A stretch of DNA of 23,592 bases, taken from the NCBI GenBank assembly GCA_964453155.1, contig CAYVQU010000077.1, positions 1 through 23,592 of the forward strand. The letters run 5' to 3'. The position numbers and the translations under genes were made by a program. Shown piece by piece: positions 13,319-20,586 of this stretch. Below the pieces are notes generated by a model. That model saw only the letters and a list, made by a program, of their open reading frames with translations, was not told the DNA's origin and did no database searches. Source of the DNA: CAYVQU01 sp964453155 (GTDB lineage: Bacteria; Chloroflexota; Anaerolineae; Anaerolineales; UBA11858). The stretch's first letter is position 1; each line of letters begins with the position of its first letter.

Positions 13319-14215
13319 TCATAAAAATTCGCACACAGTCGGGCGCAATTCGAGCTCATCAATCAAAGCGTTCAGTTCATCATCCGTCAGGGGCCGGTTT
13401 TTACCAGCGTAAGCCGTCAGCGCGGCCTCCATCATATTCGTTCCAAAAGAGCGGCCTTCGTAGCGCGGTGTGGTAGTGATCACCATCTTTACACCTCTTT
13501 CCCGTAACAACTCGATATTCTCGTCGGTGGTCGTATTGGTGATCACGGTCTTTCCTGTCAAATCCAGGGGCATATATTTGCGCATGAAGAGAAAATCTCC
13601 GGCCAGCAAGTCGGATTCCCGGAAAAATTTGGTGTACTTAGGTTCCTGCTCCGCACCGCCGCTGCCATAATACAACATACTCATTGGAAAATGGCTGACA
13701 AAGGGCAGCATGACGCGGGCTACTTTCTTGAAAGCGGGAATTCCTTTGACCGGAATGGGAATTCCCAACGCGACCATCAAGTCTCCGAGAATGATTTGAT
13801 CGGATACGGCTGCGGCAGCCAGGGCTAGCCCGATGCGATCTATTGCAACTGGGACGAAGGCTTGTCGAAATCTCGGCTGTTCTTTCAGGGCGGTTGCCGC
13901 TAATTCAAAAACGCGGCGTTCCAGGGTATGTTTCAGGCCCCGCCCATCGACCAGGGGCGTCTGCTTTGCTCCAGCTACCAGTTTGAGGGCCGCATGGAGG
14001 GGATATTCCCGGTCATCGAGACGCAGATATAAATCCACGCCGCCAACCCCAAAAGCATCAACTTTGCCATCCAATTCTACATACATTTTCCGCGCGGCCT
14101 CGATATCCCCATCGGTGCCGATTCGTTCGACCAGAATCTCTTCCCCCTTGAAATTGACGACGACTTTTTTATCCCGAGAAGACCTTCCCAGGCTGATGCT
14201 AACGGCATGTTTCAT
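13319..14215 (-). CDS. conserved protein of the family labelled 'quinate 5-dehydrogenase'
   Basis: A 298-residue soluble protein. From memory, proteins with this pattern (opening VSISLGRSSRDKKV, LVERIGTDGD, DAFGVGGVDLYL, VDGRGLKHTLERRV, then TVITNTTTDENIELLRERGV and TTPRYEGRSFGTNMMEA) carry that label in databases, mostly in Chloroflexota, Deinococcota and some Firmicutes. I see no classical GxGxxG nucleotide-binding loop, and no shikimate or quinate pathway gene is nearby, so the label should be treated as doubtful. The strongly conserved C-terminal TTT/TTPR/EGRSFGTN segments may form the functional site. GGAGAT precedes the ATG. It is followed by the alpha/beta hydrolase gene after 45 bases. 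Confidence 0.65.
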   Translation of the reverse strand: MKHAVSISLGRSSRDKKVVVNFKGEEILVERIGTDGDIEAARKMYVELDGKVDAFGVGGVDLYLRLDDREYPLHAALKLVAGAKQTPLVDGRGLKHTLERRVFELAATALKEQPRFRQAFVPVAIDRIGLALAAAAVSDQIILGDLMVALGIPIPVKGIPAFKKVARVMLPFVSHFPMSMLYYGSGGAEQEPKYTKFFRESDLLAGDFLFMRKYMPLDLTGKTVITNTTTDENIELLRERGVKMVITTTPRYEGRSFGTNMMEAALTAYAGKNRPLTDDELNALIDELELRPTVCEFL

Positions 14216-14326
14216 TTTCTTATCTCCGGTCTGGGTAAATCAACCAAATAGAACCTGTTGGATCACTAAGCTAAACATGGCTATCGGATCTGTTTCTTCT
14301 TGGATAGAGCCATACTTTTTTTAATC

Positions 14327-15301
14327 TTACATAGCCGCTTCGATTTTCGCCAATATAGCTAATCCTTCTCTTCTGGCAGTATCTTGTCTTTCAAAATTCT
14401 CAAATTGAGCCCGCCAGATATAGGCATACATAAACCGTTCTAGCAGTTGATAAGCACTTCTCCTAAAGATGGCATCAGATGATTCAGCAAATGCATAACC
14501 ATAACCGCTCAAAAAATCTTCATTGCGCATCACCGGCGAAGAATACTCCAGTTCGCGATCACCAAAGATGGCTTTATCGATATCGATTAAGGCCACAATG
14601 TCCCAGTTACCCGCATGGTTACTCACCAAAACATTCCCTTCCCAAAAATCTGCGTGGACCATATTAGCCTGCTCGATCTGATCAAATATGGCTGAGTGGG
14701 AAAAGACAGCAAGAAACCGGGTCAACTCACGCTCACTAAAGAGACCAAAATCCGAGGCTTTGGTCGCGATTTCTTGGGTAAATCGCTGTAAAAATGCACT
14801 CCACTTAGCATACAGCCTCAGTTCGCCATTCGGTCGTTTCCAGCCGAATTGATCATTAGAAATTACGTGCAACTGGGCGATGATTTGTCCTAATTGATGG
14901 TAAAGGTGTGACTTCACTTCAGTGGATACGGTTACTTCATTCAGGGGGATGCTGGGGATATAGCGGAAGATGATATATTCCCGGTCAATAATATTCGAGG
15001 AACCATCGTAATAAAGGACTTCGGATGACGGGATGCCGTTGGCTTTCAACCGCGCATAAAATGCTGGCTCCGCAGACATCATATTCTTTTCGAAATCTAA
15101 TAGCAGGTGCTTATTAGTCGGAGCTACTCGCAAGACAATTCCAGCCGGATCAGAGTTCGTTTTCACATAATATGTCGTATTGAATAAGCCTCCCTTTAGC
15201 AACCGACACGCTTCGATCTTGGTATGGCTACCATACAAGTTTTGGATAACTTTATCAATTTCGGCGGCGGTAAGTTCCTTGAATATTCTCGATGATGTCA
15301 T
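14327..15301 (-). CDS. aminoglycoside phosphotransferase (APH/choline kinase)-family protein
   Basis: A protein-kinase-like small-molecule kinase of 324 residues. The catalytic loop is VHADFWEGNVLV (His216, Asp218, Asn223) and the metal-binding segment is LIDIDKAIFGD (Asp240, Asp242). The N-terminal lobe has LLKGGLFNTTYYVKT in place of the glycine loop. In this family the phosphate acceptor ranges from aminoglycosides to choline, homoserine and sugars; nothing here fixes it, and antibiotic resistance should not be assumed. I chose the ATG at 15301; a TTG at 15337 is open but has no ribosome site. It lies 111 bases upstream of the 'quinate dehydrogenase'-like gene on the same strand. Confidence 0.82.
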   Translation of the reverse strand: MTSSRIFKELTAAEIDKVIQNLYGSHTKIEACRLLKGGLFNTTYYVKTNSDPAGIVLRVAPTNKHLLLDFEKNMMSAEPAFYARLKANGIPSSEVLYYDGSSNIIDREYIIFRYIPSIPLNEVTVSTEVKSHLYHQLGQIIAQLHVISNDQFGWKRPNGELRLYAKWSAFLQRFTQEIATKASDFGLFSERELTRFLAVFSHSAIFDQIEQANMVHADFWEGNVLVSNHAGNWDIVALIDIDKAIFGDRELEYSSPVMRNEDFLSGYGYAFAESSDAIFRRSAYQLLERFMYAYIWRAQFENFERQDTARREGLAILAKIEAAM

Positions 15302-15372
15302 AGTGTAAATTTTGTTGATTTTCAAATGGCGGCCCAACTAACACCAAGCTTTTTCGGTTCTTTGAGCTTTTA

Positions 15373-15408
15373 CTTCGTGTTCTTTGTGACCTTCGTGGTT
15401 AGATTTTT
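15373..15408. repeat. likely dispersed intergenic repeat
   Basis: A stretch beginning CTTCGTGTTCTTTGTGACC and ending GTGGTTAGATTTTT, of a type often repeated between genes in bacterial genomes. It fills most of the 111-base gap between the TtcA-like and APH-like genes. Recognised from memory only; a single copy is present here. Confidence 0.35.
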
Positions 15409-15412
15409 GATC

Positions 15413-16150
15413 TCACTTGGCTGCATTTTCATTTCCTCGTAACCCAGCCCGTAATAAATTTGCCCGGACCTGCTTGCCCATCTTCTCAGCCTGCCAGATG
15501 ACCTCGCGGGCCAGCTCGCGTTTAGAGTGATCGCTGCGGGGGCATTCGGGCGGTGGATTGGGAAAATCGGGATTGGCGCGGGCGAAGCGGCGTAAGTCTT
15601 TTTCGGCGGTGTAACATAAGGGGCGGATGAGACGAAATTCGCCCCCAAAATATTCCTGATTGGGAATCATGGTCTCGGTGCGACCGCAGTAGAATAAATT
15701 GAGCAAAGTCGTTTGAGCCAAATCATCGGCATGATGACCGAAAGCAATCACATTGCAACCTAGTTGGCCGAAAACCTGAAACAATGTCCGCCGCCGGTTC
15801 CAGGCGCAGCGCTGGCAATTCATCGGGAGCGTCTCATCTTCGGGGATGATCATTGGTTCGACGGCATAATCATAGCCGCTATGCTGCAACCATTCAATCA
15901 ACGGCGGGTGAGATGGACATTCCGGCCCGCGGGTATCGCCGATGATGTGCACCACCACCAACTCATATTTCTCGGGGACCGATTTTCGCCGCCAATCAAG
16001 TAATCGGAGCAGGCTCAAGCTATCTTTGCCGCCCGAAACCGCCACCCCGATCCGATCACCATCCTTAATCATGTCATATTCTCGGATGGCTTTGTTGATG
16101 TTTTTAAACAGCCAGAAGGCTTGTTTGTGGGGCTCAGGGGGAATTGTCAT
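15413..16150 (-). CDS. ttcA: TtcA-like tRNA 2-thiolation enzyme (PP-loop ATPase)
   Basis: It adenylates a tRNA base and replaces oxygen with sulfur; TtcA makes 2-thiocytidine at position 32. The 245-residue protein has the PP-loop SGGKDS (residues 39-44), CQRC (Cys112 and Cys115) and a third cysteine at 203 in PPPECP. These three are the [4Fe-4S] ligands of the TtcA/TtuA group. FGHHADDLAQTTLLNLFYCG is also typical. I chose ATG 16150; a TTG at 16201 is open but would code through the promoter region. TATAAT (16163-16158) ends 7 bases before this ATG, suggesting a leaderless mRNA. The gene is divergent from archease, so two RNA-maturation genes share a 111-base intergenic region. Confidence 0.83.
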   Translation of the reverse strand: MTIPPEPHKQAFWLFKNINKAIREYDMIKDGDRIGVAVSGGKDSLSLLRLLDWRRKSVPEKYELVVVHIIGDTRGPECPSHPPLIEWLQHSGYDYAVEPMIIPEDETLPMNCQRCAWNRRRTLFQVFGQLGCNVIAFGHHADDLAQTTLLNLFYCGRTETMIPNQEYFGGEFRLIRPLCYTAEKDLRRFARANPDFPNPPPECPRSDHSKRELAREVIWQAEKMGKQVRANLLRAGLRGNENAAK

Positions 16151-16157
16151 GCTCAAA

Positions 16158-16163
16158 ATTATA
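16158..16163 (-). promoter_or_regulatory. -10 box of the ttcA-like gene
   Basis: On the minus strand TATAAT ends 7 bases before the ATG at 16150, so transcription would begin at or next to the start codon. No good -35 box is visible at the right spacing. Confidence 0.5.
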
Positions 16164-16226
16164 CCCTCAGCCAAGATCCTGGTTATTGGTTGTTTAGGCA
16201 ATTCTCAACTGCCGACAAACTCAGTT

Positions 16227-16255
16227 TTCATCAAGTGTGGAAAATCCGGTATACT
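16227..16255 (+). promoter_or_regulatory. promoter of the archease gene
   Basis: TATACT (16250-16255) lies 6 bases before ATG 16262, and a weak -35, TTCATC (16227-16232), is 17 bases upstream of it. The predicted start is the A of the ATG. Confidence 0.55.
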
Positions 16256-16261
16256 CAATTT

Positions 16262-16675
16262 ATGGCCAACTCATTGATGGGATTTCGTGAAATTGAACAC
16301 ACCGCCGACTGGGCTCTCTCGGCGTGGGCACCTTCACTTGTGGCGTTATTACAACAGGCGGCTCAGGGTATGTACTCACTTGCAAAGATATCCCTGGCAG
16401 CTAAACCGCGGCTGGAACGCGAATTCGAGTTCCCAATTTCTGATCGCGAAACTTTGATCGTGGATTTTCTCTCCGAGTTGCTTTTTTTTGGGGAGGACGA
16501 ACACCTGGCATTCGATGAGTATAAAATTGAAATAGGGGCAACCAGCTGCAAATTCCGGGTGTGCGGCGCGCCGATCGCGGCCCAATCCAAGGAAATCAAA
16601 GCGGTGACGTTTCATGATCTAATTGTCCAAGAAACTGAAAAAGGGTTGGAAGTAAATATCGTATTTGATGTCTAA
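16262..16675 (+). CDS. archease (RtcB activator)
   Basis: A small protein of 137 residues that speeds guanylylation of the RNA ligase RtcB and allows it to turn over repeatedly. The family motifs are FREIEHTADWAL near the N terminus (with the conserved Asp at residue 16), LIVDFLSELLFFGE in the middle and KAVTFHDLIVQ followed by LEVNIVFDV at the end. The start ATG 16262 fits the usual N terminus; the longer open frame from 16121 runs through the promoter and the ttcA start region and is unlikely. No ribosome site is seen, in keeping with a leaderless mRNA. rtcB follows after 128 bases, the typical partnership. Confidence 0.92.
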   Translation: MANSLMGFREIEHTADWALSAWAPSLVALLQQAAQGMYSLAKISLAAKPRLEREFEFPISDRETLIVDFLSELLFFGEDEHLAFDEYKIEIGATSCKFRVCGAPIAAQSKEIKAVTFHDLIVQETEKGLEVNIVFDV

Positions 16676-16677
16676 GT

Positions 16678-16726
16678 GCTGTGCGGTTGGGTGTTTTGAG
16701 TGAAACTGATAGAATTTCCGCACAGC
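16678..16726 (+). other. inverted repeat downstream of archease
   Basis: GCTGTGCGG (16678-16686) and CCGCACAGC (16718-16726) form a perfect 9-bp stem over a 31-base loop, beginning 3 bases after the archease stop codon. Role unknown. Confidence 0.55.
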
Positions 16727-16730
16727 CTAA

Positions 16731-16792
16731 GCAAATTTCGGGTTGAGCTAAAATTTTATAGAGATGCTTTTTCCGAAATTTGCACTTTTTAT
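16731..16792 (+). terminator. hairpin plus T-run in the rtcB leader (possible attenuator)
   Basis: GCAAATTTCGG (16731-16741) and CCGAAATTTGC (16773-16783) form a perfect 11-bp stem over a 31-base loop, followed by ACTTTTTAT and then directly by the rtcB ribosome site AGGAGG (16793-16798). It could be a terminator limiting read-through from archease into rtcB, or a structure that exposes or hides the ribosome site. Confidence 0.5.
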
Positions 16793-16803
16793 AGGAGGTT
16801 GAA

Positions 16804-18255
16804 ATGGTAGCCATTACCGATTTGAAGAAAATCAGCGACTATGAATGGGAAATCCCCAAATCGTATCGGGATGATATGCGGGTGCCAGTACGTTTGTTTG
16901 TAACCCGCGAATTGTTGGAACAAGCCATGCGGGATAAATCGCTGGAGCAGGCCATCAATTCGGCCACCTTGCCGGGTTTGGTGGGGTATGTGACCGTGAT
17001 GCCCGATATGCATCAGGGTTATGGCTTCCCAATTGGGGGCGTGGCCGCCACGCGCTATCCCGAAGGCGTGATTTCGCCAGGGGGAATTGGCTACGACATC
17101 AACTGTGGCGTGCGGCTGTTGGGATCCCAAATCCCGGTAGAAGCCGCTAATCCGGTGATGGATGAGCTGGCTTCGGCTTTGAACCATCATATCCCCAGTG
17201 GAGTTGGCAAGGGCGGGGCGCTGCGGTTAAGCGAGCGTGAGTTGAATGACTTGTGTGTCAACGGCGCCCGATGGGCGAAAAAACGCGGCTATGCGACTGA
17301 GGCCGATCTTCGGCGGACAGAGGAAGGCGGCCGGTTGATTGGGGCTGATCCTGACAAAGTCAGCCCGCGGGCGAAAAAGCGTGGCCGTAACCAGGTGGGC
17401 ACCCTGGGAGCTGGGAATCATTTTATTGAAGTCGACTTGATTGCAGAAATTTTCGATGAGACCGCCGCCCAAGCAATGGGGCTGGTTCAAGGCAATATTG
17501 CCTTACAAATTCACACCGGCTCGCGCGGTTTTGGACATCAGGTTTGCTCGGATTATGTTCGGAGTTTGCAGAACGCGGTGCAGAAATATGGGATCAAATT
17601 GGCCGACCGTGAGTTGGTCTGTGCCCCCTTGGATTCTCCTGAAGGGCAGAATTATCTGGCTGCGATGCGGTGTGCGGCCAATTATGGCTTCGCCAACCGC
17701 CAATTATTAGCCCATCGGGCCCGGCAGGCTTTTGAAGAAGTTATGGCCGGAAAAGTAAAAAATTGGCATCTGCATCAAGTCTATGATGTGGCCCACAACA
17801 TCGGTAAGATCGAAAAGCATGTGGTTGATGGTGAAGAAATCGAAGTCTGTGTCCATCGCAAGGGGGCGACCCGGGCGTTTGGTCCCGGTTCTCCTGGTTT
17901 GCCAGGGGAATATCAAAAGATCGGGCAGCCGGTGTTGGTCCCCGGTTCGATGGGGACGGCCTCGTGGGTGTTGGTGGGGACCGAGCAGAGCATGACGCGC
18001 TCCTTCGGCTCCAGTTGCCATGGGGCTGGTCGGACGATGAGCCGCAGCAAGGCCAAGAAGACCATCTGGGGTTCGGATTTGAAACAGGAATTGGAGCGGG
18101 AAGGGATCGAGATTCGGGCAGGATCAATGGCTGGGCTGGCTGAGGAAGCCCCCGCGGCCTATAAGGATGTCGATGCGGTCGTGAAAACCGTGGATGGGGC
18201 GGGGATTGCAAAGAAGGTGGCCAAGTTGGTGCCATTGGCGGTGATCAAGGGATAG
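16804..18255 (+). CDS. rtcB: RNA-splicing ligase RtcB
   Basis: A GTP- and Mn2+-dependent ligase that joins 2',3'-cyclic phosphate or 3'-phosphate ends to 5'-OH ends, in tRNA splicing or RNA repair. The 483-residue protein has all key residues: DINCGVR (Asp98, Cys101), LGAGNHFIEV (His206), IHTGSRGFGHQ (His237), DVAHN (His331) and SCHGAGR, where His406 matches the histidine that takes GMP. MPDMHQGYGFPIGG is another signature. The ribosome site AGGAGG lies 5 bases before the ATG. It follows archease on the same strand and is preceded by two long-loop hairpins. Confidence 0.97.
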   Translation: MVAITDLKKISDYEWEIPKSYRDDMRVPVRLFVTRELLEQAMRDKSLEQAINSATLPGLVGYVTVMPDMHQGYGFPIGGVAATRYPEGVISPGGIGYDINCGVRLLGSQIPVEAANPVMDELASALNHHIPSGVGKGGALRLSERELNDLCVNGARWAKKRGYATEADLRRTEEGGRLIGADPDKVSPRAKKRGRNQVGTLGAGNHFIEVDLIAEIFDETAAQAMGLVQGNIALQIHTGSRGFGHQVCSDYVRSLQNAVQKYGIKLADRELVCAPLDSPEGQNYLAAMRCAANYGFANRQLLAHRARQAFEEVMAGKVKNWHLHQVYDVAHNIGKIEKHVVDGEEIEVCVHRKGATRAFGPGSPGLPGEYQKIGQPVLVPGSMGTASWVLVGTEQSMTRSFGSSCHGAGRTMSRSKAKKTIWGSDLKQELEREGIEIRAGSMAGLAEEAPAAYKDVDAVVKTVDGAGIAKKVAKLVPLAVIKG

Positions 18256-18256
18256 T

Positions 18257-18340
18257 ATTCAGTAATCAGTTGACGGTGATCAGTTGTCAGTAATCAGTTT
18301 GCTGTGCGTGTTCACTGATGACTATTCACTGCTTACTGTT
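18257..18340. repeat. short direct and inverted repeats after rtcB
   Basis: CAGTAATCAGT occurs at 18260-18270 and again at 18288-18298, with a related GATCAGTTG between them. ACTGATGACT and CACTGCTTACTG downstream (up to 18339) are roughly complementary, so the block can fold back on itself. It resembles dispersed intergenic repeats. No T-run follows. Confidence 0.5.
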
Positions 18341-18368
18341 TACGGCTCAAAGAACACTGGAAAGAAAA

Positions 18369-18554
18369 ATGGATACCGAAAATCGTTGGAATGAAGAACT
18401 CTCAGCGGAGTTCATCGATTATGGGAAATATTTCGTCCCCGAGCGGGAGCGTCAGATCAAGATCATTGTCGATTTGCTGCCTGAATTCGGCGCGAATGAT
18501 CCGGCTTTGGAATTGTGCCGTGGGAAAGGTTTGCTGGCGGGTGGAAATAAATAA
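18369..18554 (+). pseudogene. truncated remnant of a class I SAM-dependent methyltransferase
   Basis: A 61-codon frame with a methyltransferase-like N terminus (RWNEELSAEFIDYGKYFVPE) that reaches the start of motif I (PALELCRGKGLLAGG) and then stops at 18552. Intact relatives continue for another 150 or more residues after motif I (usually ELCCGEG or ELGCGEG); here the second Cys/Gly is Arg and the rest is missing. A strong terminator follows 2 bases after the stop. It is most simply a gene cut short by deletion. A functional 61-residue protein is possible but unsupported. Confidence 0.6.
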
Positions 18555-18556
18555 GC

Positions 18557-18596
18557 AGGAACCCCGTTCCTAAGAGGAACGGGGTTCCTTGATTTT
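18557..18596 (+). terminator. terminator before the Nudix gene
   Basis: Perfect 15-base arms (18557-18571 and 18575-18589) with a 3-base loop, followed by TGATTTTT. It ends transcription from rtcB and the methyltransferase remnant and lies immediately before the Nudix ribosome site (AAGGAG, 18598-18603). Confidence 0.85.
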
Positions 18597-18609
18597 TAAG
18601 GAGCTTTTC

Positions 18610-19098
18610 TTGTCACAACAAAGCTATGAAGAATCATATTTGGGACAACTGCGCAAAATGGTTGGCCAAGAGAAAGTTATCATCATTGCAACCCGGGTGG
18701 TGATTTTTGACGACGATGGACGGTTATTGCTCATTCAAAGGAATGACAATCACCGCTGGGCGATGGTCGCGGGTGCAATGGAATTGGATGAATCAATCTA
18801 TGACTGCCTGGTGCGGGAAGTCCAGGAGGAAAGTGGTCTTGAAGTTCACCGGGCAACTTTATTTGCCATCTGGTCCGACCCGGCAAAGACCTCGATTGTC
18901 ACGCAGTGGGGTGATCCATACCAATTGATTGTCTTTATCTTTCGCGTCGATGAGTGGTCTGGTGAGTTGGTGCGGGAAACCGATGAAACCCTCGATGCTG
19001 GTTTCTTTTCTTTAGATCGACTCCCCGAAATCGCACCGCACTATCATGAAACGCTAGCCGATCTAGAAAAATTTGACGGCCAGCTCATTCTGAAGTAA
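18610..19098 (+). CDS. Nudix hydrolase
   Basis: It hydrolyses a nucleoside diphosphate linked to another group, using Mg2+ held by the Nudix box. The box is complete: GAMELDESIYDCLVREVQEE followed by SGL (about residues 64-86), matching Gx5Ex7REUxEExGU. The 162-residue protein has no other domain. I chose TTG 18610 because AAGGAG lies 6 bases upstream; an open TTG at 18589 lies at the end of the terminator stem and has no ribosome site. Substrate unknown; ADP-ribose or a modified NTP is typical. It probably has its own promoter, because a terminator precedes it, but I see no convincing boxes. Confidence 0.87.
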   Translation: MSQQSYEESYLGQLRKMVGQEKVIIIATRVVIFDDDGRLLLIQRNDNHRWAMVAGAMELDESIYDCLVREVQEESGLEVHRATLFAIWSDPAKTSIVTQWGDPYQLIVFIFRVDEWSGELVRETDETLDAGFFSLDRLPEIAPHYHETLADLEKFDGQLILK

Positions 19099-19122
19099 TC
19101 AAAAAATGTTCCTGAAATTAAC

Positions 19123-19222
19123 GTCATTGCGAGCGAAGCGTGGCAATCTAGGCGTCCATCTCAGGGATTGCCACCTCGGCCGAGTTCATCCTGAGTTTGT
19201 GGAAGGACCTCCTTGCAATGAC
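19123..19222. repeat. dispersed inverted repeat (GTCATTGCGAG type)
   Basis: GTCATTGCGAG (19123-19133) and CTTGCAATGAC (19212-19222) pair with one G-T, and GTGGCAATC (19140-19148) pairs with GATTGCCAC (19166-19174). This is a widely scattered intergenic repeat type in bacterial genomes. The right half contains an extra segment (about 19180-19210, with GTTCATCCTGAG) resembling another repeat, so it may be a nested insertion. Confidence 0.6.
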
Positions 19223-19263
19223 AAATTTAAAACTTATTTGGTTTCGTTTGAAAAGAGGCTCCC

Positions 19264-20430
19264 ATGAAAATACTGCTCCTTGGCGTCGGGTTACAAGGCC
19301 AGGCCACCTTGTATGACTTAGTCCAGAGCCCGGATGTGACTCAGGTGGTCGCGGTCGATGAACGAGGTGCCGCATTGCATGAGTATGTTGCCGCCCTCCA
19401 GACGGATAAGGTTTTGCCAATTGAATTGAATGCGAAGAACCGCAGCGAGGTATCTGACCTGCTCGATTCTGTGCAGGCGGTGATTTGTCTGTTACCGCCT
19501 GAAATCCGCCTGGAAGTTGCCCGTTTGGCAGTAGGCAAAGGTGTGGATTACATCGATACCGCCTATGCTTTGCCGGAATATGTGGAATTTGGGGCGATCG
19601 CGGCTGAGAACGGTTCGGCTCTGCTCCCTGAATTTGGTCTTGACCCCGGCATCGACTTGGTTTTAGCCGGACAAGCTGTCCAAGAACTCGATGAAGTTCA
19701 TGGCCTACAGGCTTATGGCACAGGAATCCCAGAACCCGCTGCCGCTGATAACCCCCTGAATTACAAAATTTCCTGGACTTTTTCAGGGGTTTTAGGAGCC
19801 TATCAGCGTCCCGCGCGGATTCTGCGGAATGGTATAGTCATCGAAGTATCACCAACCGAGATTTTTTCCGAAGAAAATGTAGAAATCTGGGACATCGACG
19901 GCCTGGGTACCGTCGAAGCGTACGTGAATGGTGATGCGGTCAAATATCTGGATATTTTTGGGATTGCGGAAACCACCCAAAATACCGGCCGCTATTCCCT
20001 CCGCTGGCCGGGCCATTCAGCATTTTGGCGAAAAATGGTCGCCCTGGGATTCCTGGGGGATGAACCTATTCTCGTAGGTGATGTTGAAATCCCCCCGCGT
20101 CAATTTGTCCACGACCTGCTCCATCCTCAATTGCAATACGGACCTGATGAACGCGATATTGCTGCAATTGGTGTGGAAGCCACTGGTCTCAAAGATGGTG
20201 TCCGGAAACGGATTGGCTATCAAATGATTGATTATCGCGATCTCGAGACCGGCTTCATGGCCATGCAGCGGACCGTCGGGTTCACCGCCAGCATTGGGGC
20301 CCAAATGCTCTTGCGTGGCGACATTCCCGACCGCGGCCTGCTCCAGCCAGGGAATGATGTTCCATTCGATATTTTTGTTGCCGAGTTAACCAAACGGGGG
20401 ATTCAGGTGCAGCGATTTGAAAAGGAGTGA
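19264..20430 (+). CDS. saccharopine dehydrogenase / lysine 6-dehydrogenase-family oxidoreductase
   Basis: An NAD(P)-binding protein of 388 residues. The N terminus MKILLLGVGLQGQATLYDL has the GxGxxG loop of a Rossmann fold, and VICLLPPEIRLEVARLAVGKGVDYIDTAY and LLPEFGLDPGIDLVLAG are typical of the saccharopine dehydrogenase family, nearest in pattern to lysine 6-dehydrogenases and carboxynorspermidine-synthase-like enzymes. The substrate cannot be told from the sequence. GAGG lies about 6 bases before the ATG. The gene stands between a dispersed repeat and the convergent tyrosine phenol-lyase terminator, without an operon partner. Confidence 0.83.
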   Translation: MKILLLGVGLQGQATLYDLVQSPDVTQVVAVDERGAALHEYVAALQTDKVLPIELNAKNRSEVSDLLDSVQAVICLLPPEIRLEVARLAVGKGVDYIDTAYALPEYVEFGAIAAENGSALLPEFGLDPGIDLVLAGQAVQELDEVHGLQAYGTGIPEPAAADNPLNYKISWTFSGVLGAYQRPARILRNGIVIEVSPTEIFSEENVEIWDIDGLGTVEAYVNGDAVKYLDIFGIAETTQNTGRYSLRWPGHSAFWRKMVALGFLGDEPILVGDVEIPPRQFVHDLLHPQLQYGPDERDIAAIGVEATGLKDGVRKRIGYQMIDYRDLETGFMAMQRTVGFTASIGAQMLLRGDIPDRGLLQPGNDVPFDIFVAELTKRGIQVQRFEKE

Positions 20431-20524
20431 TGATATTTCTTTAGCATTGGAACGTCGCTGAGACGCACCCTTCACTTCATCTACGCTCAGTACCGGCGAT
20501 AGGCATCGCTACTCAGTATGCTGT

Positions 20525-20565
20525 TAAAAAATAAAAGCGGTGGGCTCAATCCGAGCCCACCGCTT
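20525..20565 (-). terminator. terminator of the tyrosine phenol-lyase gene
   Basis: On the minus strand AAGCGGTGGGCTC (20565-20553) and GAGCCCACCGCTT (20547-20535) form a perfect 13-bp stem over a 5-base loop, followed by TTATTTTTT. It starts 21 bases after the stop codon. Confidence 0.88.
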
Positions 20566-20586
20566 CCTATCGCCAATCTCTATCCC

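Noticed and set aside
14327..15301. Aminoglycoside resistance gene
   Set aside because: Only general APH-family motifs are present; nothing points to an antibiotic substrate or to a mobile context.
16121..16261. N-terminal extension of archease to ATG 16121
   Set aside because: It overlaps the ttcA start and the promoter; the family N terminus begins after 16262.
18257..18340. CRISPR-like direct repeats after rtcB
   Set aside because: Only two 11-base copies with irregular spacing; no spacer structure or cas genes.
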